DNA of 64,000 nucleotides. Source: Seminavis robusta. Taxonomy: Eukaryota; Bacillariophyta; Bacillariophyceae; Naviculales; Naviculaceae. The DNA lies in the NCBI GenBank assembly GCA_903772945.1, contig CAICTM010000290.1, positions 1 through 64,000 of the forward strand, read 5' to 3'. Shown piece after piece: positions 46,611 through 58,159 of this stretch. The number at the start of each line of letters is the position of its first letter. Position 1 is the stretch's first letter. The position numbers and the translations under genes were made by a program. Under the pieces are notes generated by a model. That model was not told where the DNA came from, ran no database searches, and worked only from the letters and a program-made list of their open reading frames with translations.

Positions 46611-47845
46611 GGTTGCTTATTACTAGCTAGCTACTAGAGTAGTGATTGTCTCTATTGGATTCTGCTGGTAATGATCAAAGAAGCTGATCCGGTAGAGGCA
46701 AGCTTCGAGGACGAAAGGAGTGGAAATAGACTGGTCTAATAGAAGCTCTTGGTTTGTTTCTTTTCTTTGCGGTGTTGAACCTGTTTGCGGTGTTCAGTGT
46801 GGCGTGTGGCTGCTGTTGGCTTGTACTGTGGGTCTTGCTGACCACGTGTAAGAAGTCCCAGAGCTTCCGAAGGAAGCAACAGGAACACGAAAGAGATACA
46901 CTCCTACCTCATCAATAAGGAATTGGATAACTCTATTCTGTGGTGTACTCGGGGCAGCCCAATCTCTGTATCTTTCAATTCATAGCTTGTGGCCAAGCCA
47001 CTACCGGTAGCAGCTATTGTTACACACCCTACCATACTAATAACCACGCCCTCAGACAGTGAGGAGCCACTAACTACCAAAGCCCAAGAAGGCAAAGGTG
47101 CAAAACCTTGAGATGTAGAGGCAGGAGGCACCCGGAGATGAGGAGGACTTGGATGGACATGCAGATTGTGATATGGAAGATAGCTAGCTAGCGGCCCTCA
47201 TTCTCCACATAGTAGTAGTATCAGCTTAGGATTTGACACCTTGGTACTCATACTGGTTTGGGAAATCTGAGTGTCTAGCTACTATCATAGTACAGCTGTA
47301 CTAGTAGCTTGGTTATCTTTTTATAAATACACCAATGTATCTTAAGTATGAGTGAGCCGTGTACAACTCTGAAGAAGCCCATTCGTGTGCGTACTTGCGA
47401 ACGTGCTTTTGTGGCTTATGCTTCAAGAATAAATTGAAATCGGCAACTGAGATCTACGGTACTGAGACTACTACGTATGTCATAATATCACTTAACGGTA
47501 CGTGCTCAATTACCTCCAGAAACACGAAACCACTTACCGATGGCCGCTAGCTAGTGAAGTTGACTTTTTGTTCCAAGTTGCGAAAGTCGCGCACTGCGAC
47601 TTTTACAGCGACTATTTTACAACGACTATCGCGACTTATTATTAAACGCGACTTTCCAGTGTTATTCGCTCTTGCATTACGCGACTTTACTATGACTATT
47701 TTACGGCGACTAACGCGACTTAAGCGCGACTATCGCAACTTTGAAGCAATTGGCGATTCCATTCTCAACATTGCCGAACCTGGTGCCTTCCCGTTGGTTG
47801 CTTCGAGTCAATTCGAGTTGTCGGCAATGGTAACGGTAACCCAAA
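46611..47845. other. Intergenic region between Lc and G4
   Basis: No gene is supported. CTAG tracts lie at about 46620-46637 and 47183-47193. The CGACT-rich block is listed separately. Confidence 0.5.
47581..47741. repeat. Degenerate GCGACT short-repeat block
   Basis: About nine CGACT copies, mostly GCGACT or ACGACT with T/A-rich spacers of 5-15 bases, fill 160 bp just beyond the 3' end of G4. Two CGACTATTTTAC-type copies (about 47609 and 47694) suggest local duplication. Confidence 0.7.
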
Positions 47846-50800
47846 CTAGTTCGGACTGGGAGCTTGGCTTGGAGCCTTGCTGGGAATCAAGCTGGGAATC
47901 AAGCTGGGAATTTGACTTGGAGTCTCACTGGGATTGCCAGTTGGGGATTTACTTGGGGCAGAACTGGGTATGGTACTGGGTCTATGACTTGGTCCTCCAG
48001 AAGGAACATTGCTTGGAGCCTTGCTGGGAATCAAGCTGGGAATTTGACTTGGAGATCCACTGGGATTGCCAGTTGGGGACTTACTTGGGGCGGAACTGGG
48101 TATGGTACTGGGTCTATGACTTGGTCTTCCAGTTGGCATTTTACTTGGTACTGAGCTGGGGAAAATGCTAGGGATGGAACTGGGGATACTGCTTGGTAAC
48201 TGGCTGTTTGTGGGAGAACTGCTAGGGATGGAACTGGGGATACTGCTTGGTAACTGGCTGTTTGTGGGATTGATGCTTGGTGCCATACTCGGAGATTCGC
48301 TGGGAATTGGGCAGGCAAGGCACACTGGAGACCATGTTACTCCATCGGACTGCAAGGTTGGGTCTGACCAAGAACACTTACTGAAAATAAAGGTATCTCT
48401 CCAACCTGACCCCTTGCCGCCCCAAGCACACAAATTTTGCTGAAATGATATTGCCCAAAGAAAGGTTTGATACATGTTAGTGACTTTTGACACATCCCAA
48501 CCAGAGATATCTTGGTTGAAAAGACTTCCATAGCGCACAAATCCCTCCATGTTGCTGACATTTGAGACATCCCAATTTGTGATGGGAGCATTGAACTCGG
48601 AAGCTAGTGCAAACATGATGCCCATGTCTGTGACTTTTGAAACGTCCCATCCAGAGATATCTTTGTTGAATTCATAGTTTCTTCTGAACATAGAATTCAT
48701 GTTGCTCACATTGGATACATCCCAGTTTGTAATTGGGGCGTTGAAGTCACTACAGGAGTCAAACATTCCTTCCATAGAGGTGACTTTCGACACATCCCAT
48801 CCACTGATGTCTTGATCAAACATACTTGCACCTTTGAACATGAAGGCCATGGTTACCGCCTGACTTGTGTCCCAGCCAGTAATGTCAGCATTGAAGGTTG
48901 AACGTGAATCAAACAGATTGCTGAAGTCTGTTACCCTGGAAACATCCCAAGTGGAGATGTCCCCATACTCAGATGTCCCTGTGCTTATCCAATCATCTAT
49001 TGCATCCGAAAGATCGCCTCTGATGTCAATTGAAGCCGGCGTGGGAACCAGGCTTGGAATAGGGGTGGGAGAGGGGGTAGGAACTGGGGTTGGAACAGGC
49101 GTGGGAGACGGGTGGGAGCTGGGGTTGGTACAGAGTTTGGTACAGGGGTGGGAGATGGAGTTGGAGAAGGGGTGGGAACATGGGTTGGAGCTGGGGTGGG
49201 AACATGGGTTGGAGCTGGGGTGGGAGACAGAGTTGGAGATGGGGTACTTGGAGCAGCACTTGGCAATTTGCTGGCAGTGGGGCTGATGCTGAGCAGGCTG
49301 CTGGGTTGTGCACTTGCTGAAGGGGATCGCTTGGAATTTGACCTGGAGAGCTGCTTGGCAGAGCACCGGGGACAGTGCTCGGTAGCTGGCTTGTGGTTGG
49401 TGCAAAGGCGGGGGGGAGACCACTGGGATTTGGACTCACAGTCGGGGATTCACTTGGGACAGGACTGGGTTTGGTGCTAGGTCTATGACTCGGTCCTCCA
49501 GTTGGTGTTTCACTTGCTGCTGAGCTGGGGAAAATGCTAGGGATGGAACTGGGGATGCTGCTTGGTAACTGGCTGTTTGTGGGAGAACTGCTAGGAAAGG
49601 AGCTTGGAGCAGAGCTTGGTAACTGACTGGTAGTGGGACTGAAACTTGGAGCTTGACTTGGAGATTGACTTGGTGAGGAAGTGGGCGTGCTAGTGGGATC
49701 ATTGCTTGGTTGGGAGCTTGATGTAGGTGAGGATGTGGGTTTGCTAGTGGGATCATTGCTTGGTTGGGAGCTTGATGTAGGCAATGCACTTGGAAAAGCA
49801 CTAGGAGCTGTACTTGGTACTTCACTCCCGCTTGGGGGTGCACTTGGAGCTGTGCTTGGTGCTTGACTGCCAACACTGGGTTGCAATGTTGGGGTCTGGC
49901 TAGGATCAGAGGATGGCAGTTGGGAAGGGAGCGTGAGGCTAGGACTAGAACTGGGCAGGGTGCTGGGCTGGGTGCTGGGCACAAGTGATGGGACTGGGCT
50001 AGGGTCGGTGGAGGGTGAAAGGGAAGGGATAACACTTGGGGACCTGGAAGGATTATTGGAAGGCGTTATACTTGGAGAGGATGATGGGCTAAGTGAAGAG
50101 CTTTGAATCAATGCCCCTATATTGGCATTCTGGAGGATGGCATTGAATGCATCAGACAGAGGCCCGACAAAATCAGTGCTGTAGAATGCAGCCAGGGATA
50201 CTAGGTCAGCACTTGCCAGGAACACCAAATCCTCACTCGCAGCTGTTCCCTGGAGGCGACGTCGTTGTGAAGTCCTGCTTTGGACAGTGACAGCCAGCAC
50301 TTCCACTGAACATGTGGATTCGACTGACTGTGACGCGTTCAAGAAGGCATCAGCAAAGTAGACATTATCTTTGGCAGTACTGTCTCCTGAAAGCGTTACT
50401 ATCATCGTGACATCCATGTTTTGAAGTGGATCAGTGCATGTTGGCATGGCAGTGGGAGAGGAGGATGGGAGGCCTGTGGGCTTTTGGGATGGATCGAATG
50501 ATGGCTGGCCAGTGGGGATGGTTGTTGGTTGGAGGGAGGGCATGGGTGTAGGCAACTGGCTGGGCTGGCCGGTTGGAACAGCTGTTGGTTCAACAGTTGG
50601 TTCAACAGTTGGTTCTTCTGTTGGCGCTGGAGTCGGCTCATCTGTTGGTTCTGGGGTTGGTTCTGGGGTTGGTTCCTCTGTTGGTGTTGATGTTGGGAGA
50701 GGTGTATTTGGGACTGCTGTGACATTGACACTAACCCTGGCCACGGCCACGTTGGGTGTTGGCCCCAATGTGGCATTATGTCGTGGAGTTACAGTTATCA

Positions 50801-53800
50801 TTGACTCAGGGACCGATGTGGGTGGAGAAACCACAGAGGTCGCTGGAGTGGTTGCGTTGATGGGATCTTCCAGGACCTCCGCATTCATAATCTCAGGAAT
50901 GACAACAATGGGCAATGGAGCAGCCACAGACGGTGCTGGAGTGGTTGCGCTAAAGGGATCTTCTAGAACCTCCTCAATCTCAGGAATTACAATAATGGGC
51001 AATGGACCAGCTGTATCCCCTTGTGCTTCGACAAGTGCCATGTTGTACTCTGTGAGGAAGACCACAGATCTGCTAGTGTTCTGCTGTTCCCCTGGATCTT
51101 TCCCAATTGGACACAAACACACGTCAAGAGCCTGCTGAAGGTGTCTGCCCCCCCTTGACGGAACACGAAATTGCAAGAAAGGATCACGGGCTTTAAGAAG
51201 AGGGATTTCATCTTCTTGCATAAGAGAACGGCGGAATGTAGCTTCGAACAATGAGAAGCTCCCCGTGTCAGTAACAGGGCAGTTTCTGCATCTTCCAGTA
51301 ACCTCAAAGAGTACTCTTCCTTTGTTTCTAGTCGTGTTGGATGAATCTGTGGAATTTCCGAGATCTGTTTCATTACCACTCTGCAATCTTCGGCCTGATA
51401 CTTTGTCGGAGACCACCAGACCCACCTTGGATACAACCCGAAAGAACTCATCACATGCCTCAAATGACACGCTGTTGTAGGTTTCCTCAAACACTTTCTC
51501 CAATATCTCAATGGTGCTGTTCGGAAGTGTTGAAGGATCTACGCCAATCTCAGCATATACAAAGGACCTGAATTGCACTATTTCTCCATCACAGAGGACT
51601 GGTTGTCCTTCCACGACATTTCCAGCCATGCTCTGCACTGATTCTGCTTCGCCATCATCCTCCAGGTCTTCGATTTCATGATTGAATGCCACCTCAAAGT
51701 TTTCTGTTGTGGGTCCTGAACCAATCTGCGGCTCTTCCCCAACAGGGCAAATACAAGAATCACTGGTGCCAACTTGTTGTTGCTGCTGCTGAAGTTCCCT
51801 GAACAACTCTGTGTTAATTGACGATGATATCCTTGCAATCAGGTTTCTTCGCCGTCGGAAAGCATCATCAAAGAGGTGGAATGTGCCAGTGTCTGTGACT
51901 GGACAGTCTCTGCATGTACCTGTGACGGAGAATAAAATGGGAACGATATCTTGTCGAACTCGTTGGGGTGCTGCTGTCCCTGTAGAATTCATGGTGCTGT
52001 TGGTGCTATTGAAGCGACCAGAGCTGTTTGTTATGATAGCCTGTTGTAGATCTCTTTCTAGCAAGACATCCTCCAATCTTCGGGCAGCTCCCACAAGATC
52101 AATCGCTACAGTGTCGGATGTTGGGATGACCTGCAGTTCCACTTTTGCTACGCTCCTGAAATGGCCATCACATGTCACATAAGCAAGCCTGTTGTAGGCA
52201 TCTTGGAAACTCCGCTCAAGGGACCTGGCCTCTTCAATGGTGAAAGAAGTAATATTGACGCGGAGGTCCGAGAACACTGCCGATTTGAAGCTCAGCAAAC
52301 TAGTTCCACAGTTCACTTTTTGTCCTTCTTCAACATTCTCTGCCACTTCCACAGCTTCCACTACCCCGGCTTCTTGTAACTCCTCCAGTTCCATGTTGTA
52401 GGAGTCAAGAAAGTCAGTCTGCGAGAGGGTGGGAGCTTCCTCTGCCTCCTCCGTTATCTCTTCAGTTTCGGTGGGACAAATACAGATATCGCTCTGTTGC
52501 AGCCACTGGTTGCCCTGCATGATGCTGTCAAACTCCAGCAACGACTGCTTTCCCTTGATTCTAGCAGCCAAATCCCTTTTTTGGCTTTTGCTCCCTCCAA
52601 AACGATATGGTGATCGAATTTGGCCCCAGTCATCAAGCAAGGCTCTTGCCTTCCCGCGAAATGCATCATCAAAGAGGTTGAAGCTACCAGTATTGGTAAC
52701 AGGACAATTTCGGCATTGGCCAGTCACAGTAAAGGCGGCATTCCCCACCTCAGACCGAATATCTGTGGGAGCTAGGGACGGTGCTGATGATGGACTGGTG
52801 GTGGCTGTAGTCATGTTTATGATAAGAGTCCCATTCGACCCCAGCTGCTGCGGCTTTCGGTCCTCAAATGTCAGGTCCAAGGTGGCACTGACCACCGTTC
52901 GGAAGTGGGGGTCACAGGAAAGGAAACTCAATTGATTATAGGTTCGAACAAAGGCATCCTCGAGTGCTGTGACTTCCCTTGCAGACGGCACCGCGTTGTT
53001 GGCCACGTTGACACTAACATAGGCAAAGGATGTAAAGCTCAGTTTTTCTTCCGAGCAGGGAATGATTTGTAACTCGGTGATGGTTTGTACCGTCAGTGGG
53101 ACACTCCAGGGAGCGGTAACGTTCCTCCATGCGCCATTCAATATGGGAAGAAACTCCTTGAGCGAGAGACGGTTGGAATTGGGTGTCACTCCCGTGGGAC
53201 ACACACAGGAGGAAGAGGAGGATGATAGTTGCTTGTTGGCTGCCACTGGACTCGCCGTCGCAGCGATACTGTCCTCGGCGGCAAGAGTGCTGTTGCTGCT
53301 ACTGTTGGTGGATGCCAAAGAACTACTAAAGCTTGCTGCAAAGTGGCTCGGAAAGAGAGGCTCGGAGGAGGTGGTACAGTTGTAGCATTCGGCCGACACA
53401 GTCAGGGTCAAGATGGATCCGCTCCCCACGACCATGTCGTCTTGAATGCTTTCCATGGTGATGGATTGAATGGTTCGAAAATGAGGAATATCACAGGATT
53501 GAAAGCTCTGTTCATTGTAGGTATCTCGGAATGCGTCGAGTAGGTCATTGACCAGTTCTTCTTCGTCGTCCAGAATCCAGGACAAGTCTTCTTCCACAAT
53601 GGTCAGTATGAAATTCCGAGACAACTCGGTGATTCCCGACCGATGGCATTCGTATTCATCCACCGCCACGAGCTGTTTGCTCGAGGCACTGCCTACCGGA
53701 GTCACCAGGAAAACTAGCAGTAGTAGCAGGAGAGTGGGGATTGTCATCAGGAACGACGCCTTGTCACTCCATCTTCTTGGTAGACGCATTATGCTGCTGT

Positions 53801-54317
53801 GCCTTGGTGAACTTTTAGATACCATGGCTGGGAATCTTCTTGGGGGCAGGTCGGCTGCAGAGAAAGAGAGATCAGAAAGACAGAGAATATGTCAGGTTGG
53901 CCATCCCTAAACTTCTTTAGAAATACAAAATTGGTCCGCTTCATGGAGGCTGTGCCGGAAGCCTTTGGGCGTGTCCAAACGCCTACCTTCTTCAACGAGT
54001 GGTGGGAACGTCCTTATAGTTTGGCCCAGCAAAATCCTGTTCAGGGGCCACTTCAATTCCTGCTGTTTTCGCTCTGACCTAATCTTGTTCTGAGGAGTAT
54101 CTTCTTCGCCAACAGGGTTGGCGGAAGCGACATCCTCTGCTGCATAAAGGAGAGTTTTGGGATGCTCCTCGACCCCCTTGTCGTCGAGACGGGAGCTTTT
54201 CATGCGTTGATCTTGCTGTTGGCGGTAGTGCTTCATGGTACCAAGGAGATTCCGAGGTTCTAGTTCCCATCCGCTATTCTCCATCATAGACATGTTGTTG
54301 TTGTTGCTGCTACTCAT
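47846..54317 (-). CDS. G4: giant signal-anchored Cys-module, PSP, DUF285 protein
   Basis: The ATG at 54317 (MSSSNNNN) opens a cytosolic exon to 53987. Intron 53855-53986 joins it in phase 1 to the main exon, in frame with MVSKSSPRH at 53825. Order: about 145 cytosolic residues including RNLLGTMKH; a TM/anchor at about 145-166 ([20 protein letters not shown]); an N-terminal module with AECYNCT; three modules closed by CRxCPVTxTG..LF(D/E); acidic PT repeats (about 50590-50700); the small globular domain; PSP; a DUF285 array of about 7 units; Cys cap; and a PSP tail to the 47846 stop. Two single-base losses, near 49335 and 49110, break the frame inside PSP/PTP repeats; on either side the expected frame resumes. 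It is the inverted, intact counterpart of G2. Cell-surface or wall localisation is inferred. Confidence 0.82.
48380..49025 (-). repeat. G4 DUF285 array
   Basis: About seven units alternate [12 protein letters not shown] and [14 protein letters not shown], so neighbouring pairs look like a two-unit duplication. The array ends in [15 protein letters not shown] and the cap [16 protein letters not shown], close to G1 array 2. Confidence 0.88.
53855..53986 (-). other. Intron in G4
   Basis: GAAG|GTAGGCG donor at 53986 and CTCTTTCTCTGCAG acceptor, 132 bp, phase 1. The product reads [20 protein letters not shown]. It matches the G2 intron. Confidence 0.9.
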
Positions 54318-56209
54318 GTCGACACGCAATGTCAAAGGTTCTTGCAACTAAGTCGATAGGTTTTCGGTGAGCTGCTATCCAACAGAACAAATTTAATTTA
54401 TAGTTGGCGGAAGAGGAATGCAGCGAGGAATGGCACAGCGGCACACGTACGGGTAGTACCGGTAGTAGTAATAGCTAGTACCGGTACTAGCTAGTACTGC
54501 TGAGTAGTAGATTTACGAGCTGAGCTCAAGCTACCGGTATTAATATAAAAAATGAGTTTGTTCGCACCACTCACAATAAGTAAGTGTGTACACCAAAGAC
54601 TGGTGATTGGCAATTGGCAGTTGCCGTACCTGGTACTTATTTAAAAGTCTGGAGTTTGTTTGCACAACTAACTCATAATAAGTAAGTGTAGAAGGTTGAA
54701 ACACCAAAGACTACTGGTGAGGCGATGGCATGTCAGAGAACGGGTCTTTCGCAGGACATTGTGTTCATGGATGTTGCTGTAGTCTACTTATTAGGATGGT
54801 AAACAGAAACGCGAGGGTCATCCATGTCCCGCAGCTTTAAAAAAACCCCTCTATATAGTAGATCCATTATTAGACTATTAATAGTAGTCGTAGTCCTCTA
54901 ATCCTATTTTTCACAGGTCATTCATCAACATGTCAAGATGATCGATAAACATCGAAAAGAGATGCCCATTGGTCACCAAACTTCTTCTTCGATTTTCTTT
55001 GGAAGCATGTCTTTCTGTGACTCTGAAGCCGGCCATTCTACAGTACACGTGTAGAATGGCCTACTAGCTAGCTAGAAGCCTCACATTTTCGCTTCTTATT
55101 GACGTTTCAGCAACCCACCAACAGCAATTCTCAACAACGAGAGACCCATTCTTTGGACAAAAAACTTCTGGTCACCCAATGGTTTACAACATCACCGATT
55201 GATTCCGGAACAATTGATCCATTGCACTCTCCCAAGAAGATTTCGCCCAATCGGGAAGCAACAATGGCACCGATCAACTCTTCTTCTTCGGTCGGTGGAT
55301 CCATCACTGCTTCCCTTTCATGGAGCCCACAACTCAACATTAAATTCAATCCTTTGTGCAACCGGAAGAACAGTATTCTACACTAGCTAGCTAGGTAGCT
55401 AGCTAGCTACATCTGTCGCTTGAGAGGTTTGGCTTGGTCTATTTTGATTTCGAGATCCCGATCAGTTTGATTTCGAGATGGGGATCCGCAGAATTGTTTT
55501 GCTGCCTTGAAGTAAGTGCGAAGGAGGTTTCAAGGAAGCAGCCATCGTCTCCAAGACTGACCGAAAGGAGGCTTTACAGATGTTCATACTACCGTTAGCC
55601 ACCAGGTAGTGGCACACTGGCCGAGATGAAGAATAAGGAAAGCTGCTTCTACAAGGAAAACCACAACTGCAGCAGCAATGCCATAATCACAGAACTTCTA
55701 GAAGGAGGAAAATCCAACTTCTTGAATAGGAAAACGGATTTACTCACTCTCACGGTGGAATTCAGAATGCAGGTTAAGGCGTAAGTTGCTTGTAGTACTG
55801 GCTAGCTTGCACTCCTTTGCAGCATCGAGCGTTGCCTCCAGCTTATCCACGTCATATCTAATCCTCTTGGCATGTTCCAAAATTTCACTGGAGTGTGCTT
55901 TGGGCGAATGATCAAGCTTCGGCCTCTTGCTCTTTGGGATTCGTACTGCTGCTCATGGCAACTGTTGCTTTCAAGCAATGAGGAGTGTGATGCTTGCGGT
56001 GAGTGTCCTCCTCTGTTGCTGCTCGTGCGGGGCTATTCTTTGATTACTAGTATCCTACTCAAAACCCCCGTTTACTAGTATCCTACTGGCTGCTTGACAT
56101 GGTCCTCTGTGATGGAGGACAATAAAGGATGCAGTACAGTACGTACCGGTACTAATAGCGTCGGCGGTGGCAATGGTGCACCATGTATTGCCTTCTTGGT
56201 GGCCGGTAA
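54318..56209. other. Intergenic region upstream of G4
   Basis: No supported gene is seen. Dense GGTACC/ACCGGT and CTAG palindromes lie at about 54445-54545, with further CTAG runs at 55062-55075 and 55383-55412. The direct repeat AATAAGTAAGTGT occurs at about 54575 and 54676. Confidence 0.5.
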
Positions 56210-56613
56210 GCCAGGGTTACTCGGCATTTTGTCAGTTTTTGTGATTAAGTGATCTTATGTAAATGTCTACACATGTGTAGACATAGTAGAAATAGAATTG
56301 TGCCTTTAGGAGCATTAGTAGACAAAGTGATCATTGTGAGACATTGGTAGACAAGTGAGACATTGGAACTTGGTAGACAGTGAGACTTTTTGTACTTTTT
56401 ACTGACTGTGTAGACAAAGTGAAACATTGTAGACATTGTAGAAAATGTAGACATTGTGAACATTGGTAGACAAAGTGAGACATTGTGAGACATTGGTAGA
56501 CAAGTGAGACATTGTGAGACATAAGCCATTTTTTCTAAGGAGCATAGAACATTTAGGCAACTCTGTAATCAGATACAATAGCTTAAATAGACAGAATGCC
56601 GAGTAACCCAGGC
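56210..56613. mobile_element. 404-bp MITE-like element with 24-bp terminal inverted repeats
   Basis: The left end 56210-56233 and the right end 56590-56613 are reverse complements at 22 of 24 positions (core GGGTTACTCGGCATT). The inside holds a perfect 22-bp palindrome at 56263-56284 (arm ATGTCTACACA) and a tandem GAGACATTGGTAGACAA-type minisatellite at about 56317-56522. There is no coding capacity beyond repeat-derived frames. No clear target-site duplication is seen. It is best read as a non-autonomous DNA transposon or foldback-like element. Confidence 0.55.
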
Positions 56614-56713
56614 ACGAAGCTGCCTGGCTCGCTTTGAATTTCAAAATGAAGGTTAGCACAGGACCCAACGGTTTCGCTCAGGCTTTAAAAACTGCCACGA
56701 CTGACTCGTTCTC

Positions 56714-56990
56714 GTTAAGAGGATTTAAGAGGATGTGAAGATTTAAGAGGATGTTTAAAAGAGGATGTTGAGTATTTAAGAGGATGTTTAAAAGAGGATG
56801 TTTATTTTTATTAAAAAGGGATGTTCATTCGTGATAAGAGGAAGTCCTATGGTGTTTCAAAGAAGGCTTAAGAGGATGTTTCGAAGCTTTAAGAGGTTGT
56901 TGTTAAGAGGCCGTTTATTTAAGAGGATGTTTAAGGTAATGTTGAAGATTTAAGAGGATGTTAAGAGGATGTTTTTAAGAGGATGTTGTC
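56714..56990. repeat. TTAAGAGGATGTT simple-repeat block
   Basis: About 14 copies of AAGAGG, most as TTTAAGAGGATGTT or TTAAGAGGATG with variable A/T spacers, sit within about 280 bp. It is a degenerate minisatellite of unknown origin. Confidence 0.75.
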
Positions 56991-58159
56991 AGTCGTGAAC
57001 GTTTCAAGTTTTTTAGATCCTTAGCCAAAACCGTCAGACGTTCCTGTAAAGTCCGAAATTTCCGGTAAATTTTTTTACACCATGCATGGGGTAGTGGATT
57101 GGCTTGCCACGTACTGAGCCACTGTACAAATTGGCGTAGCTCGGACGTTTTTTGTTTTTCAGACATCTTCCAAATGGGAAAATTTTCATAGGCTCGGACG
57201 CCGAACCATCCCGTTATCTTCCAACAGCGGATTCCATTGCACGGCAACAAGGCAACAAGCAAAACAACAAATAGCAACAGAGATGATAATTCACGGTACC
57301 TGGTATCAAGTATCGTAGAAACAGAAATGATACTGGTACCATGCTATAGCCATACTCATAGTGAAGCGAGGCCAAACTAAGTCGGGATGAATACCACCAA
57401 GTCAATACAATGAAGAAGCCTGCATGAGGATCGCACGAATCTCCATGGGACGACAATGGAGAAATCCATCTCGTCCCACCTTGTTTGAGCGTATTATGTT
57501 TGGCAAGAGAAGCTTCGAATCACGGATTGATTTAGTCAACAGGCACTCTTAGAGCAGTGCCCTCATGACATACTATCAAGAGCTTCTATCCAACTATGCA
57601 TTATGAACAAATTGGAATTGAATATGGGAGGTGTGTAGATTCGAACGGACTCAAATGAAACCCAGAGCAATGCTAGAACCAAAAACAACAACCAACCAAC
57701 CAGATCTCCACAATATTGCACAAATCTGGTTTTTGCCTATAAGACAGCCATTCCAATCCACTGTCACAAAAATCAAATGTACCACCAATGCACCAATTCA
57801 GAATGCAAACGCAATCAATAAAAACCCAAAGAAGATACCAGTGGCAAAGAAGATATCAGTGGCACAAACAGATGTCGACCCACACCATCATCTAAGAAGC
57901 GCATTTTAGCCACCCAATTTACCAGTGTGCTTGTGCGTAATGGTCTTGTGCAAGAGCCTCTACAGTCCGATGCAGGTGCCTACTATTAACCCAGCTTTGC
58001 GTCAAATGATCTTGATGTTGCCTATAGATTCGTACGGTACATTGCGTCATAATAAGCAAGGCTACAACTAGTGTTTACGCAAATGCTTAACGAAAGTGCA
58101 CGGAGAACAGAACATTCTTTACTATTGAGCAAGATTCTTATAGGTGCGCCTGCTTCAAC
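56991..58159. other. Intergenic region with a possible gene fragment
   Basis: A 100-codon minus frame (56975-57277) has Trp/Lys-rich stretches such as LRQFVQWLSTWQ and WCKKIYRKFRTLQERL that look protein-like, but it starts inside the AAGAGG repeat block and has no recognised domain. It could be a transposon-derived fragment. Nothing else is supported. Confidence 0.25.

Noticed and set aside
56245-56529. Minus-strand frames such as MSHNVSLVYQC
   Set aside because: Translation of the internal minisatellite of the TIR element, not a gene.
57631-57909. Frame beginning with KPRAMLEP, similar to NPRAMLEP at the start of Lb
   Set aside because: Similarity is limited to these few residues, and the rest is low-complexity sequence unlike Lb.
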